Below, one piece after another: positions 25,122 to 32,542 of a DNA stretch of 64,000 bases. The stretch spans positions 186,001-250,000 of the forward strand of contig CAWFXB010000002.1 of the NCBI GenBank assembly GCA_963819755.1. Reading direction: 5' to 3'. Source of the DNA: VRUE01 sp963819755. Lineage in GTDB: Bacteria; Actinomycetota; Thermoleophilia; Solirubrobacterales; 70-9. Each line of letters opens with the position of its first letter. Position 1 is the first letter of the stretch. The position numbers and the translations under genes are program-made. The notes below the pieces were generated by a model. The model was not told the origin of the DNA. It did no database searches and saw nothing but the letters and a program-made list of their open reading frames with translations.

Positions 25122-25751
25122 ATGCCGATCGCTTTAAAGGAATGGGCTGTAACGGTGCGTGCTCTCGCCGAGGGCGAGCAGCTCCTGACCCTGCGCAAGG
25201 GCGGAATCCGCGAGGACAACAAGCACTTCGAGCTCGATCACGAGCGCTTCTTCCTCTACCCGACCTTCGACCATCAGCGGAACAACCTCGTCCGCGAGTC
25301 CCACCACCCGGAGCTGCGCCGCGCGCTCGAGGAGGGTGTCTGGCCCGACGAGGAGCCACCGCCCGCGGCGCTGATCCAGGACGGCGGCATCCCCCAGCCC
25401 GATCGCGTCCGACTGCGCTGCTGGGCCGAGGTCACCGACCACTTGACGGTCACCAACCCACGCATCGTCGACGAGCTCTCCCCCTACTACGTCTGGACCC
25501 CGGACTACGCCGAGAAGCGGCTCAACTGGAAGCGGCGCCACCCGCTGCACATCCTCCTGCTGCGGGTCCACCGCATCCCGCGGCCGGTCACGGTCCGGGT
25601 CCGCGACGAGTACCACGGCTGCCGCTCTTGGGTCGAAATCGACCGCGATCTGCCCTTCGAGGGCACGCCGGTGATGGCCGACGAGGAGTTCGATCGCGCC
25701 CGCAGCGAGATCCACTCCGCTTGCACGTCCTCAGAACCAGTACTCGTCTAA
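25122..25751 (+). CDS. DUF1802 family protein
   Basis: A 209-aa soluble protein with the DUF1802 hallmarks: an N-terminal LKEWAVTVRALAEGEQLLTLRKGGI segment (here split by position, first residues MPIALKEW), then FFLYPTFDHQ and a C-terminal RVHRIPRPVTV ... CRSWVEIDR. Members occur across cyanobacteria and actinobacteria without a known activity. A GAGG Shine-Dalgarno precedes the ATG and a good promoter lies upstream. Confidence 0.8.
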   Translation: MPIALKEWAVTVRALAEGEQLLTLRKGGIREDNKHFELDHERFFLYPTFDHQRNNLVRESHHPELRRALEEGVWPDEEPPPAALIQDGGIPQPDRVRLRCWAEVTDHLTVTNPRIVDELSPYYVWTPDYAEKRLNWKRRHPLHILLLRVHRIPRPVTVRVRDEYHGCRSWVEIDRDLPFEGTPVMADEEFDRARSEIHSACTSSEPVLV

Positions 25752-25774
25752 GACCGCCTTAGTAGTCTCGCCCC

Positions 25775-26530
25775 ATTCCCTGGGTCGAGACGCATTCGCT
25801 GAGTTTTACGGCGCGGCATGACAGTGGCGACGCGGCGTTTGCCGAGCGCACCTTGGACCGCATGGAGGAACTGCGGCTGCGCCTGGAGGACCGTTTCGCG
25901 ACGGTCCCCGGCCAGGTCACCGTCGTCATCCACACCAACCCGGCGCTGCTCTCCCTGGCCCACCCCTTCCTGCCCGCGGCACGCTGGTCGGCTGCTCCGG
26001 CGGGGCGGCGCTACCTGGCCGGCTGGGCGATGGCGACCGAGCTGCACGTGCTAAACGACCCCCACATGGAGCGGCGCGCCGCCGGCGACGACTCGCGCGA
26101 GGCGCTGCGGGGCACCGCCGAGCGCCTCTACGCCCAGCTCGTGATCGCCGCCAACAACCCAGACCTCCCCCCCTCCTGGACGCCGCGACGCTTTGCCCGC
26201 TATCTCGGCTGGGCCTGGCTCGTCGAGGGCGGCGCCCAGTACTTCGCCCGCCAGGTCGGCCTCTATCGGGCGGCGGTGATCCGGCGCCTGCGCGAGAGCT
26301 CGCGACCGTCGTTCCCGCCCTCCCGGCGCGACGCCGTGATCCTCGGCGGCACCCTCTTCGACCTGCTCGAGACCGAACGGGGGCCGGAGGCCTGCGAGCG
26401 CCTCGCCCTGAAAATCCTCCCGGGCGGCTCGACGCCAACGCTCGAAGCCGCTTTCGACGCCCGCATCGGCGAGATCGAGGACGCCTGGCGCGACTACCTG
26501 CGAGCGATGGTCCGGCCCAGCCCCTCTTAG
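25775..26530 (+). CDS. Peptidase-MA-like protein lacking the zinc motif
   Basis: A 251-aa protein. The C-terminal half contains WAWLVEGGAQYFARQV, the E-G-x-A-x-Y-F segment that follows the active site in gluzincin (peptidase-MA) proteins. The expected HExxH about 45 residues earlier is replaced by RLYAQLVIA, so catalysis is unlikely. The reading frame continues upstream of the first ATG (25862) through a conserved-looking segment, PWVETHSLSFTARHDSGDAA, to a stop at 25766; the only start-like codon is ATT at 25775. Function is unknown. Confidence 0.6.
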   Translation: MPWVETHSLSFTARHDSGDAAFAERTLDRMEELRLRLEDRFATVPGQVTVVIHTNPALLSLAHPFLPAARWSAAPAGRRYLAGWAMATELHVLNDPHMERRAAGDDSREALRGTAERLYAQLVIAANNPDLPPSWTPRRFARYLGWAWLVEGGAQYFARQVGLYRAAVIRRLRESSRPSFPPSRRDAVILGGTLFDLLETERGPEACERLALKILPGGSTPTLEAAFDARIGEIEDAWRDYLRAMVRPSPS

Positions 26531-26540
26531 ACCGGAAGCC

Positions 26541-27185
26541 TTAATCCCACATTTCGCCTGCCTGAGAGCGCTCGAAGCCGATCCAGAGAGCATTCATCGC
26601 CGTTGCCACGACGCGCTCACGGGGGACGTCCGGGTGCTCCGTCCACCAGACCGCGAGGCCCTGGAGGACGCCACGGAGGACGACCCAGACCATTTCGATG
26701 CCCTCGCCCGCGACGGACCCGGCGACGTTCTCCGCCCCCGGCTCGGCGGCGAACAGCGGCAGGATCGCCTCGCGACTGCGTTCGGCGACCTCGGCGTGGA
26801 CGGCCTCGATCTCCGGGTCGGTGCTGTAGCGGAAGAGGACCCGCCCGGCGAAGGGATGCACTTCGACGTAAGCGAACCAGGCGTCGAAGGACGCGGCGAT
26901 CCGGCGCTCGAGCGGATCGTCACCGGTGAAGTGCTCGCCCCATACCTCACGCAACTCGGCGAAATGACGCTCGAGCAGGTCCCGGTAAAGCTCCCGCTTG
27001 GAGTCGAAATGTTCGTAGACGACCGGCGGCGTGACTCCCGAAGCGCGAGCGATCGCCTCGATCGAGGCACCCCGGTAGCCGTGCTCGGAGAACAGGACCG
27101 CGGCCGCGTTGGCGATCACCTCGCGCCGTGCCGCCGCCGTCATCCGTCTCCGCGGGCGCTCGTCCTGCTCGTCTCCAGTTGACAT
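26541..27185 (-). CDS. TetR-family transcriptional regulator
   Basis: A 214-aa repressor with the TetR DNA-binding domain (AARREVIANAAAVLFSEHGYRG, then IARASGVTPPVVYEHFDSKRELY) and a long helical ligand domain. It is divergent from the CrtA-like gene; two CCTAG-N6-CTAGG operators fill the space between them, the nearer one touching the ATG at 27185. The downstream gene end is convergent with the peptidase-like gene. It probably represses both itself and the CrtA-like gene. Confidence 0.9.
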   Translation of the reverse strand: MSTGDEQDERPRRRMTAAARREVIANAAAVLFSEHGYRGASIEAIARASGVTPPVVYEHFDSKRELYRDLLERHFAELREVWGEHFTGDDPLERRIAASFDAWFAYVEVHPFAGRVLFRYSTDPEIEAVHAEVAERSREAILPLFAAEPGAENVAGSVAGEGIEMVWVVLRGVLQGLAVWWTEHPDVPRERVVATAMNALWIGFERSQAGEMWD

Positions 27186-27233
27186 CCTAGTCCCCCCTAG
27201 GTACGGTACCGAGAATTCCTAGTCGCCGCTAGG
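27186..27233. promoter_or_regulatory. Tandem palindromic operators
   Basis: Two copies of CCTAG-N6-CTAGG (27186-27201 and 27218-27233) with centres 32 bp apart, three helical turns. Between them is the palindrome GGTACGGTACC (27200-27210). The arrangement suggests cooperative binding of two TetR dimers on the same face of DNA between the divergent TetR and CrtA-like genes. Confidence 0.75.
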
Positions 27234-27260
27234 TTAGCCACTGAACAGGAGGGAGCCATC

Positions 27261-27932
27261 GTGATCGTCTCTGTTCACCTCGCCGAAGTCGGCTGGCGCC
27301 GAGCGCCGCGCATGTTGCGTGGACGGCCGCGCTCGAGCGATGTTCCCGGCCTGAACTACGCCGAACCGGTCCTCAGCACGCCGCTCCGCGACGGCCCGGT
27401 GCCCCGGCCGGGGCCAGGCAGGATCGGCCTGATCGCCGCCTGGGAAGACGACGCCGCGCTCGATCGGTTCCTCGCCAACCACCCCCTCGCCACACGCTTC
27501 GCCGACGGCTGGCACGTGCGGCTCGAGCCGTTGCGGGTCTACGGCTCGTGGTCGCGGATGCCCGGGCTGCCGACGCGAGAGAAGCCTGTCGACAGCGAGG
27601 AGCCGGTCGCGGTGCTGACGCTCGGCCACACGAAGCTTCACCGTGCCGTCCCCTTCCTGCGCGCCTCGGAGCCGGCGGAGCGTGCGGCGGTCGGCGATTC
27701 GGCCGTACTCGCCTCCACGGCCTTCGCCCGACCGCCGCGCTTCGTCTCGACCTTCTCGCTCTGGCGCAGCGCCGCTGAGATGCGCAACTACGCGCACAGC
27801 CCCGACGGCCCGCACCAGGCCGCGGTCAGGGCCGACCGAGCCAAGCCGTTCCACCGCGAAGCCGCCTTCATCCGCTTCCGGCCCTACGCCTCGCAGGGCA
27901 GCTGGGGCGGCCGCGACCCGCTGGCGGCCTAG
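27261..27932 (+). CDS. Spheroidene monooxygenase (CrtA)-like protein
   Basis: A 223-aa protein resembling the CrtA family, with the N-terminal MIVSVHLAEVGW strand, the central FLANHPLATRFADGWHVRLEPLRVYGSW-type segment (HPLATRF, GSW) and a C-terminal AEMRNYAHSP-HQAAVR motif. CrtA oxidises acyclic carotenoids in phototrophs, but no other carotenoid gene is nearby, so the substrate here is open; many actinobacteria carry such orphan members. The GTG start has an AGGAGGG Shine-Dalgarno and lies behind TetR operators. Confidence 0.6.
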   Translation: MIVSVHLAEVGWRRAPRMLRGRPRSSDVPGLNYAEPVLSTPLRDGPVPRPGPGRIGLIAAWEDDAALDRFLANHPLATRFADGWHVRLEPLRVYGSWSRMPGLPTREKPVDSEEPVAVLTLGHTKLHRAVPFLRASEPAERAAVGDSAVLASTAFARPPRFVSTFSLWRSAAEMRNYAHSPDGPHQAAVRADRAKPFHREAAFIRFRPYASQGSWGGRDPLAA

Positions 27933-28159
27933 CCTTCTCCCGGCGTTCCCTCGAGCACCTCGCGCGCCCGCTCGGCGAGCTCCTCGGCGACGAGCACTTC
28001 GCGCGGCCCGGCGGCGAGGAAGTCCGGCACGTCCCAGCCCGCCGCCCGCCTCAGCATGCTCGGGATGCCGTGCTCGGAGAGCAGGCCCTGGATCATTTCC
28101 GCCTCGGCCTGCTGCTGGCCGTAGCCGACCTTGACCAGCTTGCCCTTACTCGGCGACAA
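27929..28159 (-). CDS. DUF2007-like small protein
   Basis: A 76-aa protein: KLVKVGYGQQQAEAEMIQGL, then LLSEHGIPSMLRR and VLVAEELAERAREVLEG. This is the pattern of DUF2007 (putative signal-transducing, ferredoxin-like fold) domains. The start overlaps the JAMM-peptidase gene by 14 bp, so it is the last gene of the cysteine-synthesis run; its stop overlaps the convergent CrtA-like gene by 4 bp. Confidence 0.7.
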   Translation of the reverse strand: MSPSKGKLVKVGYGQQQAEAEMIQGLLSEHGIPSMLRRAAGWDVPDFLAAGPREVLVAEELAERAREVLEGTPGEG

Positions 28160-28541
28160 GCTCGGCCTCGGCGATCTTCCCGTCGCGGATCCAGAACCCC
28201 TTGAGGTCGGGCGCGTCCGGCTCGGCCAGCGAGACGATCAGGTAGACGGCGTCGGGCCAGCCGGCGAGGTTGACGTCGGTCTGCGAGGGATAGGCGGCGC
28301 TCTTGGTGTGCGAGTGGTAGATCCCCACCAGCTCCTCCCCAGCGTCTTCGATCGCCCGCATCAGCCGGAACTGCTCTTTCGCGTCGATCGAGTAGCGCAG
28401 CGGACTGGCCTCGGCGTTCTCGGCGCGGTACACGGTCCCCGCCTCCCGCTCATCGCCGCCGACCATCCCGCAGCACTCGTTCGGCAGATCCTCCCGCGCG
28501 TGGGCGACGATCTGATCGACGAGGCTCTGAGAAATTCTCAT
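28146..28541 (-). CDS. mec: JAMM/MPN+ metalloprotease (Mec-like)
   Basis: A 131-aa zinc peptidase. The JAMM residues are all present: Glu22 (NECCG), His76 and His78 (YHSHTKS), Ser86 and Asp89 (PSQTD). Mycobacterial Mec+ releases cysteine from the C-terminus of the sulfur carrier CysO, and the neighbours here are cysM, cysO and a MoeZ-like activator, so the same role is likely. A related use of JAMM enzymes is trimming residues after a carrier's Gly-Gly. The ATG at 28541 begins the conserved domain; a GTG nine codons upstream is possible. Confidence 0.9.
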   Translation of the reverse strand: MRISQSLVDQIVAHAREDLPNECCGMVGGDEREAGTVYRAENAEASPLRYSIDAKEQFRLMRAIEDAGEELVGIYHSHTKSAAYPSQTDVNLAGWPDAVYLIVSLAEPDAPDLKGFWIRDGKIAEAELVAE

Positions 28542-28561
28542 CGGCGCACGGAGACCGGCGT

Positions 28562-29527
28562 TTACCACCAGACCGTCGAGTCGAGGTTCTCGATCTCGTC
28601 GATCGGCCGGGTGTAGACGCCGGAGGAGAGGTACTTCCAGCCGTCGTCGGGGATCAGGAAGACGACGTTGCCGCTGTCGAGCTCTTCGCCGATGCGGACC
28701 GCGATGCGGGCGATCGCACCGGAGGAGACGCCGGCGAAGACGCCCTCCTCGTCGAGCAGTTTGCGCGTCCAGACGATCGCGTCGCGGTTGGAGACCATGA
28801 TCTTGCGGTCGAGCAGGGTGATGTCGATGATCGGCGGGATGAAGCCGTCGTCGAGCGAGCGCAGGCCGTGGACCATCTCGCCCTGCATCGGCTCGGCGGC
28901 GACGATCAGCGTCTCGGGGTCATGCTCCTTCAGCCGCCGCCCGTTGCCCATCAGCGTGCCGCCGGTGCCGAGGCCGCCGACGAAGGCCGTCACCTCGTCG
29001 AGCTCCTCGAGGATCTCGACCGCGGTGCCGTCGTAGTGGGCGCGTGGATTCGCCTCGTTGCCGTACTGGTAGGGCATGTAGTAGCGCGAGTCCTTCGCCA
29101 TCTCCAGCGCCACCTCGACCGCACCGTTGGAGCCCTTGGCGCCCTCCGAGTAGGCGATCTCCGCCCCATACATCTCCAGCAGCTGGGTGCGCTCGGCGGT
29201 GACGTTGTCGGGCATCACGACTTTGAGGTCATAGCCCTTGCGGCTGCAGATCATCGCCAGCGAGATGCCGGTGTTGCCGGAGGTCGGCTCGAGGATCGTC
29301 TGCCCCGGTTCGATCGCCCCTTCGGCCTCAGCCGCCTCGATCATCGATTTGGCGACCCGGTCCTTGACCGAGCCGGTCGGGTTGCGGCCCTCGAGCTTGG
29401 CGTAGATGCGAACGTCGGGCTTGGGCGAGAAGCGCGGCAGCTCGACCAGCGGGGTATTGCCGATCGACTCGACGATGTCGCCGAAGCGTCCCCCGCAGGG
29501 TCGGTTGAGTAGCTCGTCGCGCGGCAT
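28562..29527 (-). CDS. cysM: Cysteine synthase, CysM type
   Basis: A PLP-dependent fold-type II enzyme (321 aa). Lys55 (PTGSVKDR) is the Schiff-base lysine, PTSGNTG binds the amino acid carboxylate and GGLGTGGTLMG binds the PLP phosphate. The neighbouring cysO, mec and moeZ-like genes match the mycobacterial system in which CysM uses O-phosphoserine and the CysO thiocarboxylate rather than O-acetylserine and sulfide. The enzyme ends NLDSTVWW. A TATACT -10-like sequence lies 15-20 bp upstream. Confidence 0.95.
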   Translation of the reverse strand: MPRDELLNRPCGGRFGDIVESIGNTPLVELPRFSPKPDVRIYAKLEGRNPTGSVKDRVAKSMIEAAEAEGAIEPGQTILEPTSGNTGISLAMICSRKGYDLKVVMPDNVTAERTQLLEMYGAEIAYSEGAKGSNGAVEVALEMAKDSRYYMPYQYGNEANPRAHYDGTAVEILEELDEVTAFVGGLGTGGTLMGNGRRLKEHDPETLIVAAEPMQGEMVHGLRSLDDGFIPPIIDITLLDRKIMVSNRDAIVWTRKLLDEEGVFAGVSSGAIARIAVRIGEELDSGNVVFLIPDDGWKYLSSGVYTRPIDEIENLDSTVWW

Positions 29528-29539
29528 CTCGATCTCCCG

Positions 29540-29558
29540 TTACTTCAAAAAGTATAGC
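29540..29558. repeat. 19-bp exact repeat, copy 1 (upstream of cysM)
   Basis: TTACTTCAAAAAGTATAGC at 29540-29558 recurs exactly at 31132-31150. Here it contains the TATACT -10-like element of cysM on the minus strand. At 31132 the same bases encode the last codons (LYFLK-stop) of a TetR gene. Confidence 0.7.
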
Positions 29559-29580
29559 CATGGCCGAGAAACCCTGGCTC

Positions 29581-29619
29581 GGGGCGCGTTAAGGGTCTAC
29601 AGGACTACTAACGCGCCCC
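29581..29619 (-). terminator. Hairpin at the cysO 3' end
   Basis: GGGGCGCGTTA (29581-29591) and TAACGCGCCCC (29609-29619) form a perfect 11-bp stem with a 17-base loop. On the minus strand the stem begins inside the last codons of cysO and is followed by a short T-rich stretch (GGGTTTCTC), so it may act as a partial terminator or processing site between cysO and cysM. Confidence 0.6.
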
Positions 29620-29886
29620 GCCGGCCATGGCGGGGAGGATCACGACCGTGTCGCCCTCGGACACGGCGGTATCGAGCCCGTCGAGCACCCGCACGTCCTC
29701 GTCGTTGAGGTAGACGTTGACGTAGCGGTTGAGATCGCCGTCGGGGCCGAAGAGCTGCGCCTCGGTGTCGGGATGCGCGGCGGTCAGCGCCCGCAGCACC
29801 TCGCCGACGTTGGAGCCGCCGGCCTCGACCTCAGGCTGCCCCCCGGTTTGGGCGCGCAGCACTGGTGGGATGCGAATCGTTGCCAT
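29608..29886 (-). CDS. cysO: Sulfur-carrier protein (CysO-like, ThiS/MoaD family)
   Basis: A 92-aa ubiquitin-fold carrier whose C-terminal glycine is adenylated and thiocarboxylated by a MoeB/MoeZ enzyme and then donates sulfur to CysM. Seen are MATIRIPPVLRAQTGG, NVYLNDEDVR and VVILPAMAGG. Unlike mycobacterial CysO, the Gly89-Gly90 pair is not the end: Ala91-Arg92 follow. The extension would have to be removed, plausibly by the JAMM peptidase encoded nearby, before activation. Its last codons form one arm of a hairpin. Confidence 0.9.
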   Translation of the reverse strand: MATIRIPPVLRAQTGGQPEVEAGGSNVGEVLRALTAAHPDTEAQLFGPDGDLNRYVNVYLNDEDVRVLDGLDTAVSEGDTVVILPAMAGGAR

Positions 29887-29924
29887 CGGGACGCGATCCT
29901 AATGGAGGCCGGTCGAGCCGGCCG

Positions 29925-31082
29925 TTACCCGGCGCAGAAGGCGTCGTAGTCGGGGAACTTGCCGAGATCCTCGTCGGCGATCTCCGGCGCGTCGGGGCCG
30001 CAGATCGGGCAGTTGGGATCGCGCCGCACCTTCAGCTCGGTGAAGCGCGTGCTCAGCGCCTCGAAGAGAAGCAGGCGGCCGATCAGCGGCTCGCCGATGC
30101 CGAGCACCAGCTTCAGCACCTCGTTGGCCTGCAACAGGCCCATCGTCCCGGCCATCACGCCGAGCACCCCGTTGGCCGAGCAGCTCGGCGCCAGCTCGGC
30201 CGGCGGCGGCGTCGGGTAGAGGCAGCGGTAACAGGGGCCCTCGAAGGGGACGAAGGTCGAGATCTGCCCGTCGAAGCTGAGGATCGAGGCCGAGACGACC
30301 GGCTTGCGCAGCCGCACCGAGGCGTCGTTGAGCAGGTAGCGGGTGGGGAAGTTGTCGGCGCCGTCGACGATCACGTCGTACTCGCTGAGGATCTCGACGA
30401 TGTTGGCGGAGTTGAGGCGGAAGTTGTGCTCGACGACGTCCACGTCGGGGTTGAGCGCCTCGATGGTGAGCCGCGCCGACTCGGTCTTCGGCACGCCGAT
30501 GCGTTCGGTGTTGTGAATCACCTGGCGCTGCAGGTTGGAGGCGTCGACGACGTCGTCGTCGACCAGGCCGAGGGTGCCGATCCCGGCGGCGGCGAGGTAG
30601 AGCGCGGTCGGCGCACCGAGGCCGCCGGCGCCGACCAGCAGCACCTTCGCGCCCAGCATCTTCAGCTGACCGTCGACCCCGACCTCGGGCAGCAGCGTGT
30701 GGCGCGAGTAGCGGTCGCGCTGCTCGGGGGTCATGCCGCTGGCGGCGACCACCGGCAGGCCCTGCTCCTGCCAGGCGAGGATCCCCCCGGCCATCGAGGC
30801 GACGTCCTCGTAGCCGAGCGCCTGCAGCTGCTCGGCCGCCTTGTAGGAGCGGTTGCCGCTGCGGCAGTAGAGGATCGTGCGCGCCGACTTGTTGGGGGCC
30901 GCGGTGGCGATTTCGTCCCCGAGCAGCCCAGGCGGCACGAGCTTGCCGTTCTCGAGGTGAGCCTCCTGGTACTCGTGAGGCTCGCGGGTGTCGATCAGGA
31001 CGACGTCGCCGGCCTCGATCTCCTGCTGCGCCTCGAAGGGCTCGATCTCCTCGACCTGCTGCTTGATCTGGGTGGGGGCCAT
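29925..31082 (-). CDS. moeZ: Rhodanese-MoeB fusion (MoeZ-like sulfurtransferase/adenylyltransferase)
   Basis: A 385-aa protein that should adenylate the CysO C-terminus and pass sulfur to it. The N-terminal rhodanese domain (about 10-112) has the catalytic Cys73 loop CRSGNRS. The ThiF/MoeB domain follows, with VLLVGAGGLGAP (148-158), DGADNFPTRYL, and zinc-binding pairs CYRC and CPIC. Classical MoeZ/MoeBR has the rhodanese at the C-terminus, so the order is reversed here. It precedes cysO by 38 bp on the same strand. Confidence 0.9.
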   Translation of the reverse strand: MAPTQIKQQVEEIEPFEAQQEIEAGDVVLIDTREPHEYQEAHLENGKLVPPGLLGDEIATAAPNKSARTILYCRSGNRSYKAAEQLQALGYEDVASMAGGILAWQEQGLPVVAASGMTPEQRDRYSRHTLLPEVGVDGQLKMLGAKVLLVGAGGLGAPTALYLAAAGIGTLGLVDDDVVDASNLQRQVIHNTERIGVPKTESARLTIEALNPDVDVVEHNFRLNSANIVEILSEYDVIVDGADNFPTRYLLNDASVRLRKPVVSASILSFDGQISTFVPFEGPCYRCLYPTPPPAELAPSCSANGVLGVMAGTMGLLQANEVLKLVLGIGEPLIGRLLLFEALSTRFTELKVRRDPNCPICGPDAPEIADEDLGKFPDYDAFCAG

Positions 31083-31131
31083 CGCTCTCCTAAAGACTGA
31101 AAGGGGGAAATACCCTAATTCCGATCCGGCT

Positions 31132-31150
31132 TTACTTCAAAAAGTATAGC
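31132..31150. repeat. 19-bp exact repeat, copy 2 (TetR 3' end)
   Basis: Same 19 bases as 29540-29558. In this copy the minus strand reads the final codons and TAA stop of the TetR gene. Confidence 0.7.
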
Positions 31151-31800
31151 GCCACCAGTTCGGCAGTCGCGTCGGGCAGCTGGCCTATGCGGCCGGTATC
31201 CACATAGCGACCGATCAGAGAAAGGGTGCCACCGATGAGAAGCTCCTCCAGGTCCTCGGGCAGCTCGGCGTCTTCAGGCCGGTTGGCGCGCAGTACCTCG
31301 GCGAGGTGCTCGATGCAGGCCTGTCGCCGACGGCGGGCGGCAGAGCCCGCCTGCAGTGCCTCCACCGCGATCAGGTGGGCTATGTCGGGGTTTGCGGCAA
31401 GCAGGCGCATCGCCTCCGAGACGCCGGCACGAACGCTCGAGGGCCAGTGCTCCCTGGCCGCGGCGGCTCCCTCCACCCGCTCGCACAGCCACTCCGCGGC
31501 GATGTCGTAGGTCGCGAGAAAGCATTCCTGCTTGCTTTTGAACTGGCCGTAGAAGGAAGCGCGGGAGACACCGGCCTCGCGGGTCAGATGGCCGATCGTC
31601 GTCTCGGCGTAGCCGTGCCGAGGTAGCACCCGCAACATCGCGGCGACGATCCGCAGACGCTGGTTACGGGCGACGAAGGAACGCGGCAGCCCATGCCGGC
31701 CGGCGGGAAGCTGCGAGAGGGCGAGCTCGGCCGGCAGCTCAGGAAGATCGCCCGGCTCGAAGCGCTCCGGATCGGCGTCAGCCGGCGACGACCCGGGCAT
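31132..31800 (-). CDS. TetR-family transcriptional regulator
   Basis: A 222-aa regulator from the ATG at 31800. The HTH is RNQRLRIVAAMLRVLPRHGYAETT ... LTREAGVSRASFYGQFKSKQECF (cited in parts), followed by a helical domain ending ALYFLK. A long upstream in-frame extension is rejected because it overlaps the next TetR gene and has no family similarity. It overlaps that gene's 3' end by 23 bp, so the two regulators are cotranscribed. Target genes are unknown. Its last 19 bases are repeated upstream of cysM. Confidence 0.85.
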   Translation of the reverse strand: MPGSSPADADPERFEPGDLPELPAELALSQLPAGRHGLPRSFVARNQRLRIVAAMLRVLPRHGYAETTIGHLTREAGVSRASFYGQFKSKQECFLATYDIAAEWLCERVEGAAAAREHWPSSVRAGVSEAMRLLAANPDIAHLIAVEALQAGSAARRRRQACIEHLAEVLRANRPEDAELPEDLEELLIGGTLSLIGRYVDTGRIGQLPDATAELVALYFLK

Positions 31801-32458
31801 CGGCCGCCTGGGCGGGCGCAAGCAGGAACCCGAGCAGGAGGTCGTGATCCTCCGGTAGCTGCTCGGCCTCGCCGGCGAGAACCCGGCCCGACACATGCGA
31901 TGCGAGCCCACCCGCCAGGAGGCGCAGTGTCTCCTCCGGGACGAGCTCGGCACCGGTCAGACCGGCGGACGGGCGCAGTGCTTCGGCCAGGCGGACCAGC
32001 GAACGCTCGTGCTCCAGCCTGGCCGGGCGAGCCGCGGCGAGCGACTCGACCAGCAGGAGATGTGCAAGCGGAGGATCTCCGGCAAGGAACCCGAGCCCAG
32101 CGCTGAGGCCCGCCGAGACCTGGGCGCTCCAGTCGCCCTGATCGTCAGCGGCGGCCCCGACCACGGCAGCGAGCCGCTCCACCCCGTCCTCGTAGGCCGC
32201 CGCGAAGCAGGCCTCCTTGCCTCGGAAGTGCTCGTAGAAGGTGGCACGCGAGAGGCCGGCCAGTTCGACCACGTCGGTGACCTTCGTGTCCTCGTAGCCG
32301 TGGTAGGCGAGCGCCGCGGCGAGGCCCTCGAAGATGCGGCGGCGCTGGTTGGCGATCACCTCGGCGCGCGAGAGGCCCGAACGCGGCGGGATTCGCTCGA
32401 CCTTCGGCGGGGCTGCGTCCGGCCGGCGCCGGGAGCCACGTGGCTCCCGGGTCGCCAT
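31778..32458 (-). CDS. TetR-family regulator, candidate controller of the giant secreted proteins
   Basis: A 226-aa repressor starting at the ATG 32458-32456. The HTH reads RRRIFEGLAAALAYHGYED, then VVELAGLSRATFYEHFRGKEACF; the ligand domain ends LLLGFLLAPAQ. Its promoter is enclosed by two inverted 13-bp ATACCACGTGCGT elements, one of which covers the start codon, which implies autorepression. The same -35 element and one of these boxes occur at identical spacing upstream of the 35833-39525 gene, so that operon is a likely second target. The next TetR gene follows with an overlap. Confidence 0.88.
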   Translation of the reverse strand: MATREPRGSRRRPDAAPPKVERIPPRSGLSRAEVIANQRRRIFEGLAAALAYHGYEDTKVTDVVELAGLSRATFYEHFRGKEACFAAAYEDGVERLAAVVGAAADDQGDWSAQVSAGLSAGLGFLAGDPPLAHLLLVESLAAARPARLEHERSLVRLAEALRPSAGLTGAELVPEETLRLLAGGLASHVSGRVLAGEAEQLPEDHDLLLGFLLAPAQAADARVVAG

Positions 32459-32536
32459 ACCACGTGCGTTCTCAGCAGAAGACACGCGCCAATACAAACA
32501 CGTCAGTTCACATTTGTCAAGATACGCACGTGGTAT
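32457..32536 (-). promoter_or_regulatory. TetR promoter with flanking inverted operators
   Basis: On the minus strand: an operator half ATACCACGTGCGT upstream (complement at 32524-32536), a perfect -35 TTGACA (32520-32515), a 17-bp spacer and a -10 TTGTAT (32497-32492). The reverse complement of the operator, again perfect over 13 bp, lies at 32457-32469 over the start codon. A 45-bp gap separates this from the preceding gene's stop. Confidence 0.8.
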
Positions 32537-32542
32537 CTATGA

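Noticed and set aside
29865..31100. A 411-codon plus-strand frame opposite moeZ and cysO
   Set aside because: Composition is dominated by Gly/Arg/Asp/His runs typical of antisense frames; the minus strand has conserved rhodanese and ThiF motifs.
31801..31953. A longer N-terminus for the TetR gene at 31132
   Set aside because: The extension lies inside the next TetR gene in another frame and has no similarity to TetR N-termini.
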